A stretch of 64,000 nt of DNA, taken from the NCBI GenBank assembly GCA_963383645.1, contig OY726571.1:78780476-78844475 (forward strand), read 5' to 3'. The notes under the pieces were generated by a model, which saw only the letters and a list, made by a program, of their open reading frames with translations, was not told where the DNA came from and did not search any database. The DNA is from Muscardinus avellanarius (lineage: Eukaryota > Chordata > Mammalia > Rodentia > Gliridae). The first letter of the stretch is position 1, and each line of letters opens with the position of its first letter. The translations under genes and the position numbers were made by a program. Positions 33,190 to 45,222 of this stretch are shown here, in pieces.

Positions 33190-34110
33190 GGATGAAGTGT
33201 AATGAAAAATACATTACAAAATATAATAAAATGCATTATCAGAACAAGAATGTAGTAGTAGATTGTTCTTATCAATGAGGCAAAACAAAATACAGGTTTT
33301 GTGAACAGGAAGACAAGCCCATAGAAAGTGAGCGTATTGAGAGATGGAATGTATAAAAAGAATCTGAAGAGACCTTTGAAATAGAATCAACATTTGAATA
33401 AATAGTGGCTAAGAATTTTAAAATTCAATAAAAGTGGTCAAGATTCATTATGAAATCTTAACAAGTATATCTACACCCAGGAGAAACTATATATAAGTAG
33501 CTCATTTATTTAAAAAATGCAAAATGAAAATTGGAAAAAACAAGTGGAGTAAAAACTTACATTTAAAGAAGTAATAATAATACTGGCTGATCACTTTTTA
33601 ACAGAAAATATGGGGGTCAGATAGTAGTAACAGAATAAAACCCTTTGGTTAGAGATTTATCTGTCAACCTAGAACTTAATACCTTGTGAAACTGTATTTC
33701 AAATATAAAAGCAAAATGAAAACACTTTCAGACAAAGAAAAGAGATTTTTTTTATGGTACTGGGGTTCCTGGAAACCCTTCTACCTCTGGGCTACACTCC
33801 CAGACCTATTTTATATTTTTATTTGGAAACAGGGTCTCTTAAGCCAGCGAGGCTGGCTTTGAACCTGCCTGATCCTCCTGTCTTCGCCTCCCAAGCGCGG
33901 GGATTACAAGGGTGTACCACCACGCCTACCGTCAAAAGAGATTTTTTTTTTTGACTATCACAAATTCACAAATATAAGATTTCTGAATTGCTGTAGGAAG
34001 TTGATACCAAGAAGCAGCACAGAAAATGCAAAAAGTAAAGGAAAACATTAAAAATAGAGAAAAATGCAAATAATAAAAAATTATTGACTATTGGTTGAGT
34101 ACAGTAACAA
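33190..34110 (+). mobile_element. Old L1 fragment (interrupted)
   Basis: GGAGAAACTATATATAAGTA, TCTGTCAACCTAGAACTTAA, TTCAAATATAAAAGCAAAAT and GAAAACACTTTCAGACAAAG are L1M-type phrases (...ctgtcaacccagaattctatat...aaaatgaaggcaaaataaag...ttttcagacaaa). The element continues after a SINE with GACTATCACAAATTCACAAA. Confidence 0.6.
33753..33933 (-). mobile_element. B1-dID SINE, short-B1 subfamily, with target-site duplication
   Basis: GGTACTGGGGTTCCTGGAAA...GGGCTACACTCCCAG, GGAAACAGGGTCTCTTAAGC, CAGCGAGGCTGGCTTTGAAC and head GTACCACCACGCC. Flanked by AAAAGAGATTTTTTT at about 33737-33752 and 33934-33949. A recent insertion. Confidence 0.94.
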
Positions 34111-35374
34111 CAACAATTCTTTGACAAATCTCCATTCTGCTACCTGAGAGCCTCCGGTCACAGTTTTCTGTAGCTCTTGGCTTCAGCTTCTGGAATGATT
34201 TTTTCTTACTATCCTCCTTGGATATTTGAAAAGAGAGCATTGGAGAATTTCCTCATTAGGTAATGAAGAGATTTATCAGCATAATATCTCATTGTAGAAA
34301 TTTGTTATATTCTTTCCTACTCCTGGGTGGTGGCACTTTTGACAGTACAATCTGTCAAACTGTTGTTGCTACCCAAATTGCAACATGTGCCAATGATTTT
34401 TTTTTTTTTTGAGACACACTTCTCTCCCTAGATTTATTTGGAGTTTTCTAGCTCTCTGGATGAGCCATACACACATTCTTTTTATCCCAAGCACTTTTTT
34501 TTTCTTCCAATAAGGAGGTGATGATCATGTTCACCATTAGGTCTTTGCCTTGAAATCAAGTCTCAGTTTTAATACTCAATGCTGAAGCATTTCTCAATAT
34601 TCTCACTCTGGTCATTCATGAAAATGACAGCTGCATCTTTCAGCTCTGCTAGAAGTCAATTTTCTGTGTTGTGTCCATATACTTTCATTCTGATTCCATT
34701 GAGTTTCTTTTATTCTTGTAATACCTTGTCAGAGGCAGCTAAAAATAACTACCCAGGCATCCTAGCAAAATCCTTTCCCTAAAGCCCCAAGTTCAACAGG
34801 CACGTTGGCCGTCTTCCATGCTAACACAGGTGGCCTTTGGACCAAATATCACATGGCTACTGTATCATAACTCCTAAATTTTCATTATCTATCGCCTGGC
34901 TGTCTTTGTTATGTCATTTACTCTATTTCTGGTGCCATTTTCTGTATCTGGCTTTACATTTCTATGTTTTTCAGATTTTCTTCAGTAGCAACAGATATAA
35001 AAGACCACTATGTTTTCATAATAAATGTTTCTTTCTTGTTCTCCTTACATTTTTGTCAGCAAGCAGACGGGTCACTGCAGCTCGGCTCTTCAGGTCTTTG
35101 CGTCAGAAGCTAGATAGAAGAAACAACCTGTCTAATGTATTTTCTGTCTGCATTTCAGTTGTGATAGGGGGAAAGAGCAGGGATTCCAGAAACAACCAAC
35201 ATGTCTCCCAGCTTCTGCTTGCGTGCGGCTGGCATTGTGTCAGCTCATGCACTGTTGGCCAAAGCAAATCTCATAAATAAGCCCTAGAAGGGGATAGGCA
35301 GTATACACTACCTGCATGGAGGCACTACCATCACATGGTGGTGGGGGGATGTATCAACCTGCTATAGTGCACAG
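34111..35374. other. Unassigned sequence, possible old LINE or ERV remnant
   Basis: A 147-codon open frame (34837-35280, plus) begins at a non-ATG codon and is rich in Phe, Leu, Ser and Cys, as expected from a pyrimidine-rich antisense repeat. The CTTTGCCTTGAAATCAAGTC and ATCCCAAGCACTT phrases suggest an antisense old retroelement, but I cannot name it. Confidence 0.35.
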
Positions 35375-35762
35375 GGGATCAAATGATGGAGGATACTGTG
35401 GTTCAGAGATGTTCTGCAGAAATCACACGCTAGAAAAGTAGTCCTCCTGGGGTGAGGGGAGGTGGTGAGACCTTTAAAGGGTGATTACATCAGGAATGGG
35501 AATTCCTGCTGCTCTCAGGGACTGGGTTAGTCATCTTGAGAGCGAGGTGTTGTAAAGTGAAGCAACCCGTTGTGTTTCACACCCTTTATATTTCTTCACT
35601 TGTCCTGCGTTTCTGTGTGTTATGGTGCAGTGCGAGACCTTTTGCCAGATGCATCCAACCAGTCTTGAAATTCCAGGCTCCAGAACCATGAACGATAAAC
35701 TTAATTCCTGATAAATTACCCAGTTTGGGGTATTCTATTATAGAGATAGCAAGAGGACTGAG
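35375..35762 (+). mobile_element. MaLR/MLT-type LTR
   Basis: GGTGGTGAGACCTTTAAAGG, TTGTCCTGCGTTTCTGTGTG, CCAGGCTCCAGAACCATGAA, CTGATAAATTACCCAGTTTG and TATTCTATTATAGAGATAGC are in MaLR order, ending near a degenerate ACTGA. Diverged. Confidence 0.6.
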
Positions 35763-35977
35763 GCAGAGGACAATTATGCAATCTGCCAAGGTCACCAAGC
35801 CCAGTTGTATCTGGGAAGCTAGATCTGGTGGAAAGACTTGGCCAATGCACCAAGATTCCTGTATGTTGGTCTGGTCTACCACACAGACTACATGGAAAAC
35901 CATATTCCTAATCAAAAGAGCTATGTCACAAAACTTTCTCTATTGCAGAGCAATTATTGATTGTACAGCACTTATTT

Positions 35978-36163
35978 ATGGACCTGGGGATGGAACCAAG
36001 GGGCATTCTACCTCTGAGCTACACCCCAGCCCTAATTTTTATTCTTTATTTCGAAACAGGGTCTCACTAAGTTGTGGAGAGCTTCACTAAGTAGCTGAAG
36101 CTAGTTGCAAACCTGCGATCCTCCTGTCTCAGCCTCTCAAGTTCTGGGATCACAAGCGTCCGC
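35978..36163 (-). mobile_element. B1-dID SINE with target-site duplication
   Basis: ACCTGGGGATGGAACCAAGG...CTGAGCTACACCCCAG, TCGAAACAGGGTCTCACTAA, CTGTCTCAGCCTCTCAAGTT. Flanked by ACAGCACTTATTT at 35965-35977 and 36164-36176. The B1 head is truncated by about 15 nt at the duplication. Confidence 0.95.
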
Positions 36164-36189
36164 ACAGCACTTATTTTGATTTTCATCAC

Positions 36190-36405
36190 TATATTTGTTA
36201 TTAGTATGGTGTGAGGTATGTTAGAGCTTTAGGCACTTACCATATGCAAGACAGAAGTGGCAATCCTTGTCTCGTTTAAACTAGTAGTAGCCCGAGATGT
36301 AATGATTTCTCTTCTAACATATAGATGAGGGTATTAAAGGACAAAACAATTTAGTACCTTGCCCAAAGTCACAGATAACTGATCTTTTTCTCTAATTTTC
36401 TTTTG
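36190..36405 (+). mobile_element. MIR fragment
   Basis: GAGCTTTAGGCACTTACCAT, ACATATAGATGAGGGTATTA and AGTACCTTGCCCAAAGTCAC follow the MIR order. Highly diverged. Confidence 0.5.
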
Positions 36406-37780
36406 CATATAATAGAGAAATTCCAGGAATTCCATCATCTACCCTGTATTTGAATATGGCATAAATGGTTATTTTCCCTTATGGAGTGCTTTATTACAAT
36501 TTAGAATAGCTCAAATTTCTAGAAAAGTAATTGGTCTTCAATCAGCTTACCCTCATATTGTCCCCCTAGTTGATTCTGGTTTTATCTTGAGGAACTAAAA
36601 GTACATACAATATTCCAATGCAACTTGCTTCAAAATAGCAGAAACATTTCCCAAGTTTTATCTATTTCAACCTAAAAGTAAATTGTTGGATTCGACAATT
36701 TCCTGAGTAACATGGACTACAGATTTTCAGCTTCTTGGTTACCTTTTTCTTAGATTGCCAAACTTGCTTAAGTGTGGAACAAGAACTGACTCTGATAAAA
36801 TATATTTGAAATATATATATGACCTTTTATTCTAAATTTGCAAACATCAATAGCTTCTTTTCAGCCGATAGATCTCAAAACATAAAAGAATACTTGTTGT
36901 TTTAGGGAATTTGACTTCTGCCTCTTTCTCTGGTCTGGTTTGTTACCTTAATGAATTTTCTGTTTTCTGCTGAAGAACCAATTTTGACATCTTTACTGAG
37001 AACTCAGTGTCTGTACCTAATGCTTTTTGGAATCCCAGCCTGGCCCAAAGATTAAGAAGGGATTAAAGGTGAGTTATGAGTTTCCTTGGCTTGTTTTGGT
37101 AAATTTATATGCTAACATAGCACATTAATTGTTTAGGTTTAACTCAAGAAAAAGACCTGCAGGTTTCTGTTTGACACTAGTATCTGTGAAATCTCAAAGC
37201 TGACCTGAACCCTAAACAAACCAACTTCTTGCCATCTCCTCCAAATAATACACATGACACACACACGGCAAAACATATTGACTTCAATTGTACCTTAAAT
37301 GTCAGCTCAGCTTTTACTTAGCAGCTATTAAAAGATTGTTTTATTTAAAAACCCTAAACATGGAAATGAATGCTGAATTCCTCTCTTGCCATTCAGTAGG
37401 TCTCTTTCTAGTGATCATATGTTAGAAGAATTTGCCATTTAAAAAGCCTATTTATTTTTCTTGTTCTATGTAACAAGTAGGTCAGGATGGAGACATTCTA
37501 ACATGATTATTCTGATAAAGAATGGCCTGTTGTAAATGGGTAATCGCGTTAGGAAAAATGGAAGTTATTATCTGTATTTCCCAGCACTTTTAAAGATTTT
37601 AGTGCAACATTTATCTCAGTCTTGCAGGTATTTGCATAAGGGGACTAGAGCCCAGAAAAAAAATCCAGTACTGCTTTCTACGACTTTTTGTTTATTTTGT
37701 TGTTGGATTTTGAGAGTCAGTCTTGAACTTTTTCAAGGCAACCAGTCTTTAGCCATTTGAAAATCATACTAAAACATAAC
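36406..37780. other. Unassigned, repeat-poor sequence
   Basis: AT-rich with no recognised repeat or gene. An open frame at 37536-37760 is unsupported. Confidence 0.45.
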
Positions 37781-37893
37781 TGGCTGAACCCCATCCCACC
37801 CCCTCCAACCTCCAACATCTGATTCGGCAGATCTGGGATGGAGCCCAGGTGATGCTGAAGTTCTGAGCCAGGGGACCACACACCAAGGACCAC
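37781..37893 (-). mobile_element. MER5A-like hAT MITE fragment
   Basis: CTGAACCCCATCCCACCCCC, CTGATTCGGCAGATCTGGGA, TGGAGCCCAGGTGATGCTGA and CCAGGGGACCACAC correspond to the central and right part of antisense MER5A. Confidence 0.6.
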
Positions 37894-38735
37894 GGGGATA
37901 GAGAACCTTTTAAATGCATCTATCTACTTGGGAAATCAAGGTCTCCTTCAGACACCCAACAATGTGATTCATTTAACACAGTGATTAATGTACTTGGAGA
38001 TTTGCCCCTCTGAAATGGAGCAGTGATTCAGGACAAACAAACAGAAATAAGTCCCAGCAGCAGTTAATTCAGCAGCACAGGAGAGACTAGGGTTGGGGTT
38101 GATTCAATCTGTCATATGCAGAACAAAGGACTATTTATTTGACAGAATGGGGTCATTTTCGGCCTCCTTCAAATGTATTTTTAAATTTTAATTTCTACTA
38201 TTTCACCAGAGGTATGAGAAAATACCATTTGAGGATGGGTTTATTCATAATTTTTCTAAAAGGGAGATTGAAATTTTTAACGTGTCTTGGTGATTATTTT
38301 TCTAACTACAGGGGGCAGTGTAGGGTATTTTCTAGTAACCAGAAAACAAATGTTATAAATATTGCTTGAGGGGCTTGGATTACAGTTATACCTCATGAGC
38401 TACATTAATAACTTGATATTTATTTGCTGTTAACAATTTTAAAACAATGCGTAGTATAAAATCACTTTAGCTCAAGGAAACAATACTGTACTCTTCAAAT
38501 TCAAATGTTTGATACTGCATTAGAATACAAGGTATATTTGTTTAGAACTTCCTAATAATATTTTTTCATTATCTTTTTCTTCAAATTTTATGCATCACTT
38601 CTTGAAATAAGTAGTGTCTTTCTAAAAAGAATCTAATGTGAAATCTCTGTTCTTCAATAAACAAGTTTTATCTTTTATATTTATTGTGATTACTACTATG
38701 TCTGATCTATCCTCTGCTATCTTATTTTATATTTT
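37894..38735. other. Unassigned AT-rich sequence
   Basis: Nothing recognised. Confidence 0.5.
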
Positions 38736-38749
38736 CTATGTCATTTTCT

Positions 38750-38974
38750 TTTCTTTTCTTTTTTTTTTTTTTTGTGATACTGGGGGTGGATCCCAGAGGC
38801 TTTCTACCTCCTGGCTATACTCCCGGACCTTTTTTAAATTTTATTTGGAAACAGGGTCTCACTAAGTAGCTGAAAGCCTCACTAAGTAGCTGAGGCTGGC
38901 TTCGAACCCGTGTGATCCTCGTGTCTCAGCCTCCCAAGCGCAGGAATTACAAGCGTGCACCACCATGCCTGGCT
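38750..38974 (-). mobile_element. B1-dID SINE
   Basis: T-rich tail, TGATACTGGGGGTGGATCCC, CTTTCTACCTCCTGGCTATA, GGAAACAGGGTCTCACTAAG and head CACCACCATGCCTGGC. The B1 part contains CACTAAGTAGCTGAAAGCCT twice-like, i.e. the long form. Approximate duplication CTATGTC on both sides. Confidence 0.93.
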
Positions 38975-39342
38975 ACTATGTCTTCTTTTTGTGATACTAA
39001 TTTCTGCTCTTTAATAGAAAATCGAGGCTTATTTTCTACTGATTTAGAAGACATTAATTTTACTTCACTCCTTTTAGTAAATGTCTTAAATCTTTACTGT
39101 GCATGTCTATCAAAGTATAATCTTACTATACATTTGGATTCATTTTATACAAAAATATTTGAGCATTTTGTTACCAAAATACACTTATTGGGGTGGGGTA
39201 ATTTTAACCTATTATGTACTTTCCCTTATTTTCAAATATCAGTTGTAAATGGTCCTTATTATTACTATCATATTTATGCTTAATTTTTATAGGTTTATTC
39301 CAAATTTTACTATTATCTTTGCTCCTTAAAAATTTGAGGGCT

Positions 39343-39526
39343 GCTGGGCATGGGGGGCGCACGCTTGTAATCCCCGTGCTTGGGAGTCGGAGACAGGAGG
39401 ATCACCCAAGTTCAAAGCCAGCCTCGCTGGCTTAAAAGACCCTGTTTCCAAATAAAAATACAAAATAAGTCTGGGAGTATATAGCCCGGAGGTAGAAGGG
39501 TTCCATCCCCAGTACCACCAAAAAAT
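39343..39526 (+). mobile_element. B1-dID SINE, short-B1 subfamily
   Basis: GCTGGGCATGGGGGGCGCAC, CAGCCTCGCTGGCTTAAAAG, AAGTCTGGGAGTATATAGCC and TTCCATCCCCAGTACCACC. The tail has become (TA)7 at 39525-39538. Confidence 0.94.
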
Positions 39527-39539
39527 ATATATATATATT

Positions 39540-40392
39540 TTTTGAGGTACTGTGAAAGGTCTGATATTTTGAGCTAAGAACAGAGCCTCTGTGTTTACAG
39601 TGGGAGCTTGAGTCTCCTGAGTGAGAGATAGAGGACTCTGTTACTGATAGTGACAGCAGTAACCAGACTATTTCAGCATTTTTTCCCTAATTGTTCCTTT
39701 TATTCCTTCAAGTTCTAGAGAAATGATTCTCTGAATCCTAAGTATGTTTTATATTGTGAAACATGGAAGAGTTTATTTTTCCTTTGGTTGATGTATGTTG
39801 TTATGTTTTAGTATGTAAAAAATACTGAATTTTTAAAGCTTATTAAAAATTTAAAAATTATGAAGTTTAGAAAGTCTCATAACGGAAACTGAAATCTATT
39901 GTCATTTTTAAGGAAACCTGTGAAGATGTCCTTTATGGAAATTGTCACCCTTGAACTTTATCCTTGCTATTAACAAATTAGTTAGTCACAAGTGGTTGGA
40001 TATTGTTAACAATAAGCCCTGAAGCAGAAATTTCAAAAATGGTCTAAAAAAAAAATCTCTGAATATGTCATTATAAATTCCTTATAGGAACTTTTTTTGC
40101 ACAAAAGTGTCCTGATAGAGTTGAAAAAAAAAAAAACAACAGAAGATCTGAACAGCAAATTTAAGCTATAGTGTTGTTTCCTAATAACAGAGTGATTATA
40201 ATTAGCATCCTTTGATCTTATTTGCCCCATCTGTAAAAATAATCTGTTCTTATGGGGGAGGGTTTGAACCCATGAATTCACATTTACATGTGAGACACAC
40301 ACTGTACCATTAAACTACAGCCTAACCCCTAAAGCAATCTACTCTATCATTATCATTCATAATAAAAATATTTAAAATATTGTTTCTTGTGT
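39540..40392. other. Unassigned AT-rich sequence
   Basis: No gene. 40250-40330 (GGGTTTGAACCCATGAATTC, TACCATTAAACTACAGC) is a very weak antisense tRNA/ID-like relic. Confidence 0.4.
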
Positions 40393-40912
40393 TGCGCAGA
40401 ATCATTGCCCTCAAAGATGTCTATGTCTTCAATCCCTGGAAACTGAATATATTAGCTCCCATAACAAAAGCAATTTATGAGACATGATTGAATGAAGGAG
40501 CTTGAGATGGGGGAGATTATTCTAGATTACCTGAGCGATTGGGCTGTATAATCACACGGGTTTTTCTAAGTGAAGAAAGAAGGGAACTGTTAGGGCAGAA
40601 GCAGAGGCAGAGAGATTGAGGATGAGAAGCCCTTGACTGTTGACTGTACCGAGCTCTCTGGCTCTGAAGATGGAAGGGGCCAGGATCCAAGGCAGGCAGG
40701 TGGCCTCTAGGAATCCGGAAAGGCCAGGACTCAGATACTGTCCCAGGTCCTCCACAAATAGCACAGACCCACAAACATCTAAGTATGGCCCGGTGAGACC
40801 TACCTAGGATTGCTCACTTCTAGAAATGTAATAAAGTAAATGAATTTGTGTTGTGTTAAGCCACTAAAATCACTATCATTGGTTGGAGCAGCAACAACAG
40901 ACTTTATTACTG
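40393..40912 (+). mobile_element. MLT1-type LTR
   Basis: ATTGCCCTCAAAGATGTCTA, GAGATGGGGGAGATTATTCT, GCTGTATAATCACACGGG, GGAAAGGCCAGGACTCAGAT, GAATTTGTGTTGTGTTAAGC and GGTTGGAGCAGCAACAACAG are in MLT1 order from start to end. Nearly full length; the antisense open frame 40517-40774 is incidental. Confidence 0.85.
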
Positions 40913-41752
40913 TAATAACTTCAAGATGAAATGGGCAATGAGAAGGTGCCTCATCAACTGAAGAAATACTATAGAAATGTTAATTATTACTAATAAAATT
41001 AAAGTGGGTTCTAAAGTCTCCGATTATAAGGTCGGGTCCATTTTCAAACAGAAGCTAGACTAGAGCTGGGCTAGCGAGTTACTGTCACTTTCCTCAGCTT
41101 TAATAGGGTCCCTCCTACAGTGAGTTAACAGAACCATTAGAAGCGACCCCTCTGGGACCAATCCGAATTAATTTTTTAGTTTTATCTCCAAAACATTTCC
41201 TAAACTCTTAGTTAATAGGGAGCAGAGATTTTTCCCCTGAGCGGAGAATTGCTTAAGTTAGCCATCCAGTGGTAAAGCACACAAGTGGCCTGAGAATTAA
41301 ATAGTCTTTGCTGGTGGAAAACATCTACGTCGAAGAAAAGCCTACTGTAGGTGCCATCCTCCACTGTGGTGTAGTTCTAATGGTTATTAATAATTTTAAA
41401 ACCTCGTAGCCCGCAACTCTGTAGAGGAAGCATTTTTCAGCTCAAGAAAGAAAACACTGACTCCATTCTGTCTCGTTCAGCTGCTTCCTTCCTCTCTCCC
41501 AGTCTCAGCCTCTGGTTGTTTCCACTAATTAACCCTCATGAGAAAATATAATGGCGCTGTTTATTGGCAACAGACTATGAAGGGAAAACCAACTGGTGCA
41601 AATTACTGGTGATTGCCTCCTTTCAGCCCGTGGGTTCCTCCTTTGGGTACCTGAAAATTATTTTACATTCAGGAACAGCCATAGAATGTATGCCAGCTGA
41701 GAAGCTTGCTTTAAATGATTTACATGGACAGCATAGAACCTTGTTTCCATGG

Positions 41753-41756
<4 letters not shown>
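40913..41756. other. Repeat-free block, possible conserved non-coding element
   Basis: About 840 bases with balanced composition, no recognisable repeat and dense homeobox-like cores (CCACTAATTAACCCTCATGA at 41522, GAATTAATTTTTTAG at 41166, TTATTAATAATTTTAAAAC at 41384). No sustained open frame or splice pair. Such sequence is typical of enhancers near developmental genes, but this is inference. Confidence 0.35.

Positions 41757-41809
<53 letters not shown>
41757..41809. repeat. (TG)n microsatellite at a SINE tail
   Basis: About 26 TG units directly before the antisense SINE, in place of its poly-A tail. Confidence 0.97.
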
Positions 41810-41813
<4 letters not shown>

Positions 41814-42003
41814 GGGGATTGAGCCCAGGGGCATTGTATCTCTGAGCTACAGTGCCCCCAGCCCTAATTTAGTTTTCATTTCAAAACAGGGTCTGGCTAG
41901 AGTTGCTGAGGGTCTAAGTCGCCGAGGCTGGTTTCGAGCCCACAATCCTCCTGTTTCAGCCTCCCAAATACTGGGATCACTGCTGTGCACCACCATATCC
42001 AGC
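41810..42003 (-). mobile_element. B1-dID SINE with (CA)n tail
   Basis: TTACTGGGGATTGAGCCCAG...CTGAGCTACAGTGCCC, AAAACAGGGTCTGGCTAGAG and head TGTGCACCACCATATCCAGCT. TTCCATG flanks the element plus tail on both sides (about 41745 and 42004). The 163-codon open frame 41749-42240 spans this and the next SINE and is not a gene. Confidence 0.93.
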
Positions 42004-42021
42004 TTCCATGTTGGTACTTTT

Positions 42022-42213
42022 TTGGGGGGAGGGGGGTACTGGGGTTCCTGGAAGCCCTTCTACCTCCGAGCTCTTCTCCCAGACCTATTTTTACATTTTT
42101 ATTTGAAACAGGGTCTCCTAAGCCAGCGCGCGCGGCTGGCTTCGAACCTGCGCGATCCTCCTGTCTCTGCCTCCCAAGCGCGGGGATTACAAGCGTGTGC
42201 CATGACGCCCGGC
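42022..42213 (-). mobile_element. B1-dID SINE, short-B1 subfamily, young
   Basis: GGTACTGGGGTTCCTGGAAG, GTCTCCTAAGCCAGCGCGCG, CGGCTGGCTTCGAACCTGCG and head TGTGCCATGACGCCCGGC, with many CpGs retained. Flanked by ATGTTGGTACTTTT at 42008-42021 and 42214-42227. The exact 14-bp duplication and the preserved CpGs indicate a recent insertion. Confidence 0.96.
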
Positions 42214-42433
42214 ATGTTGGTACTTTTGACGGAAACATAGTATGACTTTGCTTTCCATATGAGTTTTCATTAGCAGACTGGCCTGGAGCCCTGTAGGGTA
42301 AGACCCTTATGCTAGTGTTTGACACACACCTGATCTTGGTCTCTTTCTAGGTGAGCACCAGATGCTGACCCACCCAGACCTGGGGTGGGGGGAGGTAGCC
42401 CTTGCTCATTGCTGATTCTGAGGCTCGGTGGGC

Positions 42434-42640
42434 TTCTTTTCTTTTGTACTTGGGATTGAACCCAGAGGAATTCTAACTCAACTAGACCCCCCACTCCTGT
42501 CTTATTTTTAGTTTGAAACAGGGTTTCACTAAGTTGCTGAGGGTTTCACTAACTTACCAAGATTGGCCTCAAACCTGTGATCTTTCTTTCTTAGCTTCCC
42601 AGGTACTGGAATTACAGGTGTGGGATACCACATCCAGCAC
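42434..42640 (-). mobile_element. B1-dID SINE
   Basis: GTACTTGGGATTGAACCCAG, GAAACAGGGTTTCACTAAGT, GGCCTCAAACCTGTGATCTT and GGTACTGGAATTACAGGTGT. Old and T-rich in its second half. Confidence 0.9.
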
Positions 42641-44899
42641 ATATTCTGACTTTCTAACAAGCTCTAAAGGAATCTGAGAAATCAGCCTTTTGGTTGCAAT
42701 TTTAAATATGTGATGGATTCATGTAATTTTTTGTTCTTGTTGAAATGCATACCAATAAATTTGTAATCAGTACTGGAATGCTTAGGAGAATTTTAAATTT
42801 GCTACATTTGTAAGTTTAATTTAAAACTTTGAAGATTTGTTCATAACTTAGAAAGATTTTGCTTGTTAAGATCATAAGTTTACCCAATCAGGCATAAAAA
42901 GTAGGGTACTTCATAAATGTTGTTTAAAATTTTAAGGGAATTTAATTAACTAAGGTTTTAATGAGACTGGTTGAAAGGGAATTTACCTTGTTACTTGAAT
43001 TGATCAAACACTAATCCAAGTTCTTTGGGAAGGCTGTTATATTTTATATAAAATTTACTAGATTTATAAATAAGTGAGAAGCTTAGCAAATTGAACGTAA
43101 TGACTTCAGGCAAATTACATGCCTTTTTTGCCATAATAAACAAAAATAAATTTAAAACACAACCTTACCATCTTCTTACGGGAAGAAAAAGATGCCAGTC
43201 AACTTGATGCACTTCTGACAGTTCACACAACTCAGACACATGTCTTTGGTAGGTCTTGCTTTCTCTGTGTTGCCTGTGCCTTTTCTCTGGTCACTGTCCT
43301 TCCCTGAGTGACCTCTAGGATTTCCTTCTTGTCTTATTCAGGATATCTAGGTTATTCTTGAGTGGGCGAGCTTTGCAATTGATTCCTGGAGCTTTCTTAA
43401 CAGTCTCCTGGTCCCTCCGGAAACCTCCTCTTTCTCTTCCCTCTTCTTTCCCCACGTCACCCCTCTTCTCACAGTTTCCTTGAGGGCTACTCAGTTTCTG
43501 AAATCTCTTATATTTACCTCCTTCCTTCCACTGCACTCTAGGTAGGGACCTATTTCCTTTTGTCCTCAGTCCTTTGGTTTAGATTCAACTGCATCTAGTT
43601 TTCCTCTGTGGAGAGAGTGGAGGATTTATGTCCATGGGGATGGGGGTACAGAATAAACTGATACAGGCAAAACATAAGACTATGAGAATTTCAATCCTGT
43701 GTTAAACTTAAAAATAAGTCTTTGACTTTTCTCAGTAAGTTGAGTTTTATTATAGACAATCTCCTTCTGTGGTCCTTGTTTGACTCTTAGCCTAACTTCC
43801 AAACAGGAAGAGTATGTGCAGACCTTGGGGTATTTCCCAATATGTAGGGGCCACAATATCATAGAGCACTCTTGTGAAAAATGCCCATCCAGATAATCAT
43901 AATATTTGTATCCTGTTTCTTTATGTCAGTTTCTACTTTCTCTAACTTGCCCCTCTCCTCTGAGAAGATGATCTCTTTGTTATTCCTACCCACAGCCAGC
44001 CAGGACATTTTCTCCTCCTTCCTCTTCCTCTCTTAGTCAGAGCCCCATCTCATCCCCAGGTGGCTGGGTTTGGAATCAGCATGCTCACTCACACCTGATA
44101 CTGGGAAGCTGGTTAAGCTGAAGCCTTTCTTCCTGCCTTTCTGCCTGTGCTCAGCTCTCTGGTTTCCTGGTTTCCTTTTCAATTTCCTGCTGAAGCCAGA
44201 CCTTCGTCCTGGATCAACAACGATCAACATCTTGTTTCGTTCTTTGAAATCTCCAGCTCCAGGTAACAACTTATGAAGAAATCCCAATAGTTGGGCCCTC
44301 CACATCTGCTTCTAACCAATTGACCTCGCTGATTGGAGACATACGATCTGCCTGCATGGTAAGTACAGTGATTTCTGGTCTTGTGTTCCCAACACCTGGA
44401 CATAACCTCTTGGATATACGTGTCAGCCCTGATTGAAACTCAAGGTCCCTCAACTCCTTAAACTTTATTATTTCAACTGCTGGTTTTACCCTCAGGGGCA
44501 GCTCCTGCCACCTGGTTGCTCTCCCCATCTCCCATTCCCCTCTGTCATTACTCTTCCTGCTGCCCTGCCTGAGCTCCCAGTGTGCACAGAGCCTAGATGA
44601 GTTACTGCCTTGCACATCCGCAGTTCAATTATAATTGATGTTCATAGACATGTACCTCAGTCACCACAGGAGCTAAAGGTGCCTTCTAAATCATCAAGGA
44701 AAGAATAAATTATGTCCAGTAAAATTTTATTGTTCCCCTTCTTCCATTCTTTAGAACCTAGTAACCCACGTAGGAAATATGTTTAACCATGTATTAACCA
44801 GACTCATCAACAGCTCATTCCTGAAAGCTTAAAATTTACTGCCTTAGGAAAAATCTCGGTGATTGAATATTTCACTCTCTATCCCGATATTTGACGTCC
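42641..44899. other. Unassigned sequence
   Basis: 42640-43180 is AT-rich. 43180-44640 is pyrimidine-rich on the plus strand and gives minus-strand frames of 70-114 codons (for example 44271-44615) that lack domains or splice context. 44000-44640 may be an old LINE or LTR segment that I cannot name. Confidence 0.4.
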
Positions 44900-45183
44900 T
44901 ATACATATGCTCCAGTGTTTAGCGTAGTAGTGTAGCAGGGAGGTGAATTCTGGCAGATGAGTTCCCTGCTCCATGGCCGCTCTTGCCTAAGTCTTACAGT
45001 CTCCTCATTCCCTTCCTATAGTCACTCCTTCGGCCTCTTGGGAGAATTCCCTTAATTCCCTTCAATTCTTTGGAGAAGTTAGTACCTCGTCCACTCCCTC
45101 TCCCTCACAGGTTACCTTCTTGACAGTTCTTAATGAGGGATGTCAACATTATGGCAGCTAGAAGTACTCATTTTGTATTCTGT

Positions 45184-45222
45184 TTGTTTGTTTATTTATT
45201 TATTTATTTGTTTATTACTGTG
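45184..45222. repeat. (TTTA)/(TTTG)n low-complexity run
   Basis: Interrupted TTTG/TTTA units of about 39 bases. Confidence 0.8.

Noticed and set aside
34837..35280. 147-codon open frame with several hydrophobic stretches
   Set aside because: Non-ATG start, pyrimidine-rich sequence, no splice sites, no recognisable family; membrane-like look is a composition effect.
40250..40330. tRNA gene-like sequence (GGGTTTGAACCCATG)
   Set aside because: No cloverleaf or intact A box; at best a very old ID-like SINE relic.
41749..42240. 163-codon open frame starting with a Cys-Val run
   Set aside because: It is a (TG)n microsatellite followed by two antisense SINEs; no gene.
44033..44615. Minus-strand 90- and 114-codon open frames considered as exons
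   Set aside because: No matching acceptor/donor pairs in frame, no domains; the opposite strand is pyrimidine-rich, which removes stops.
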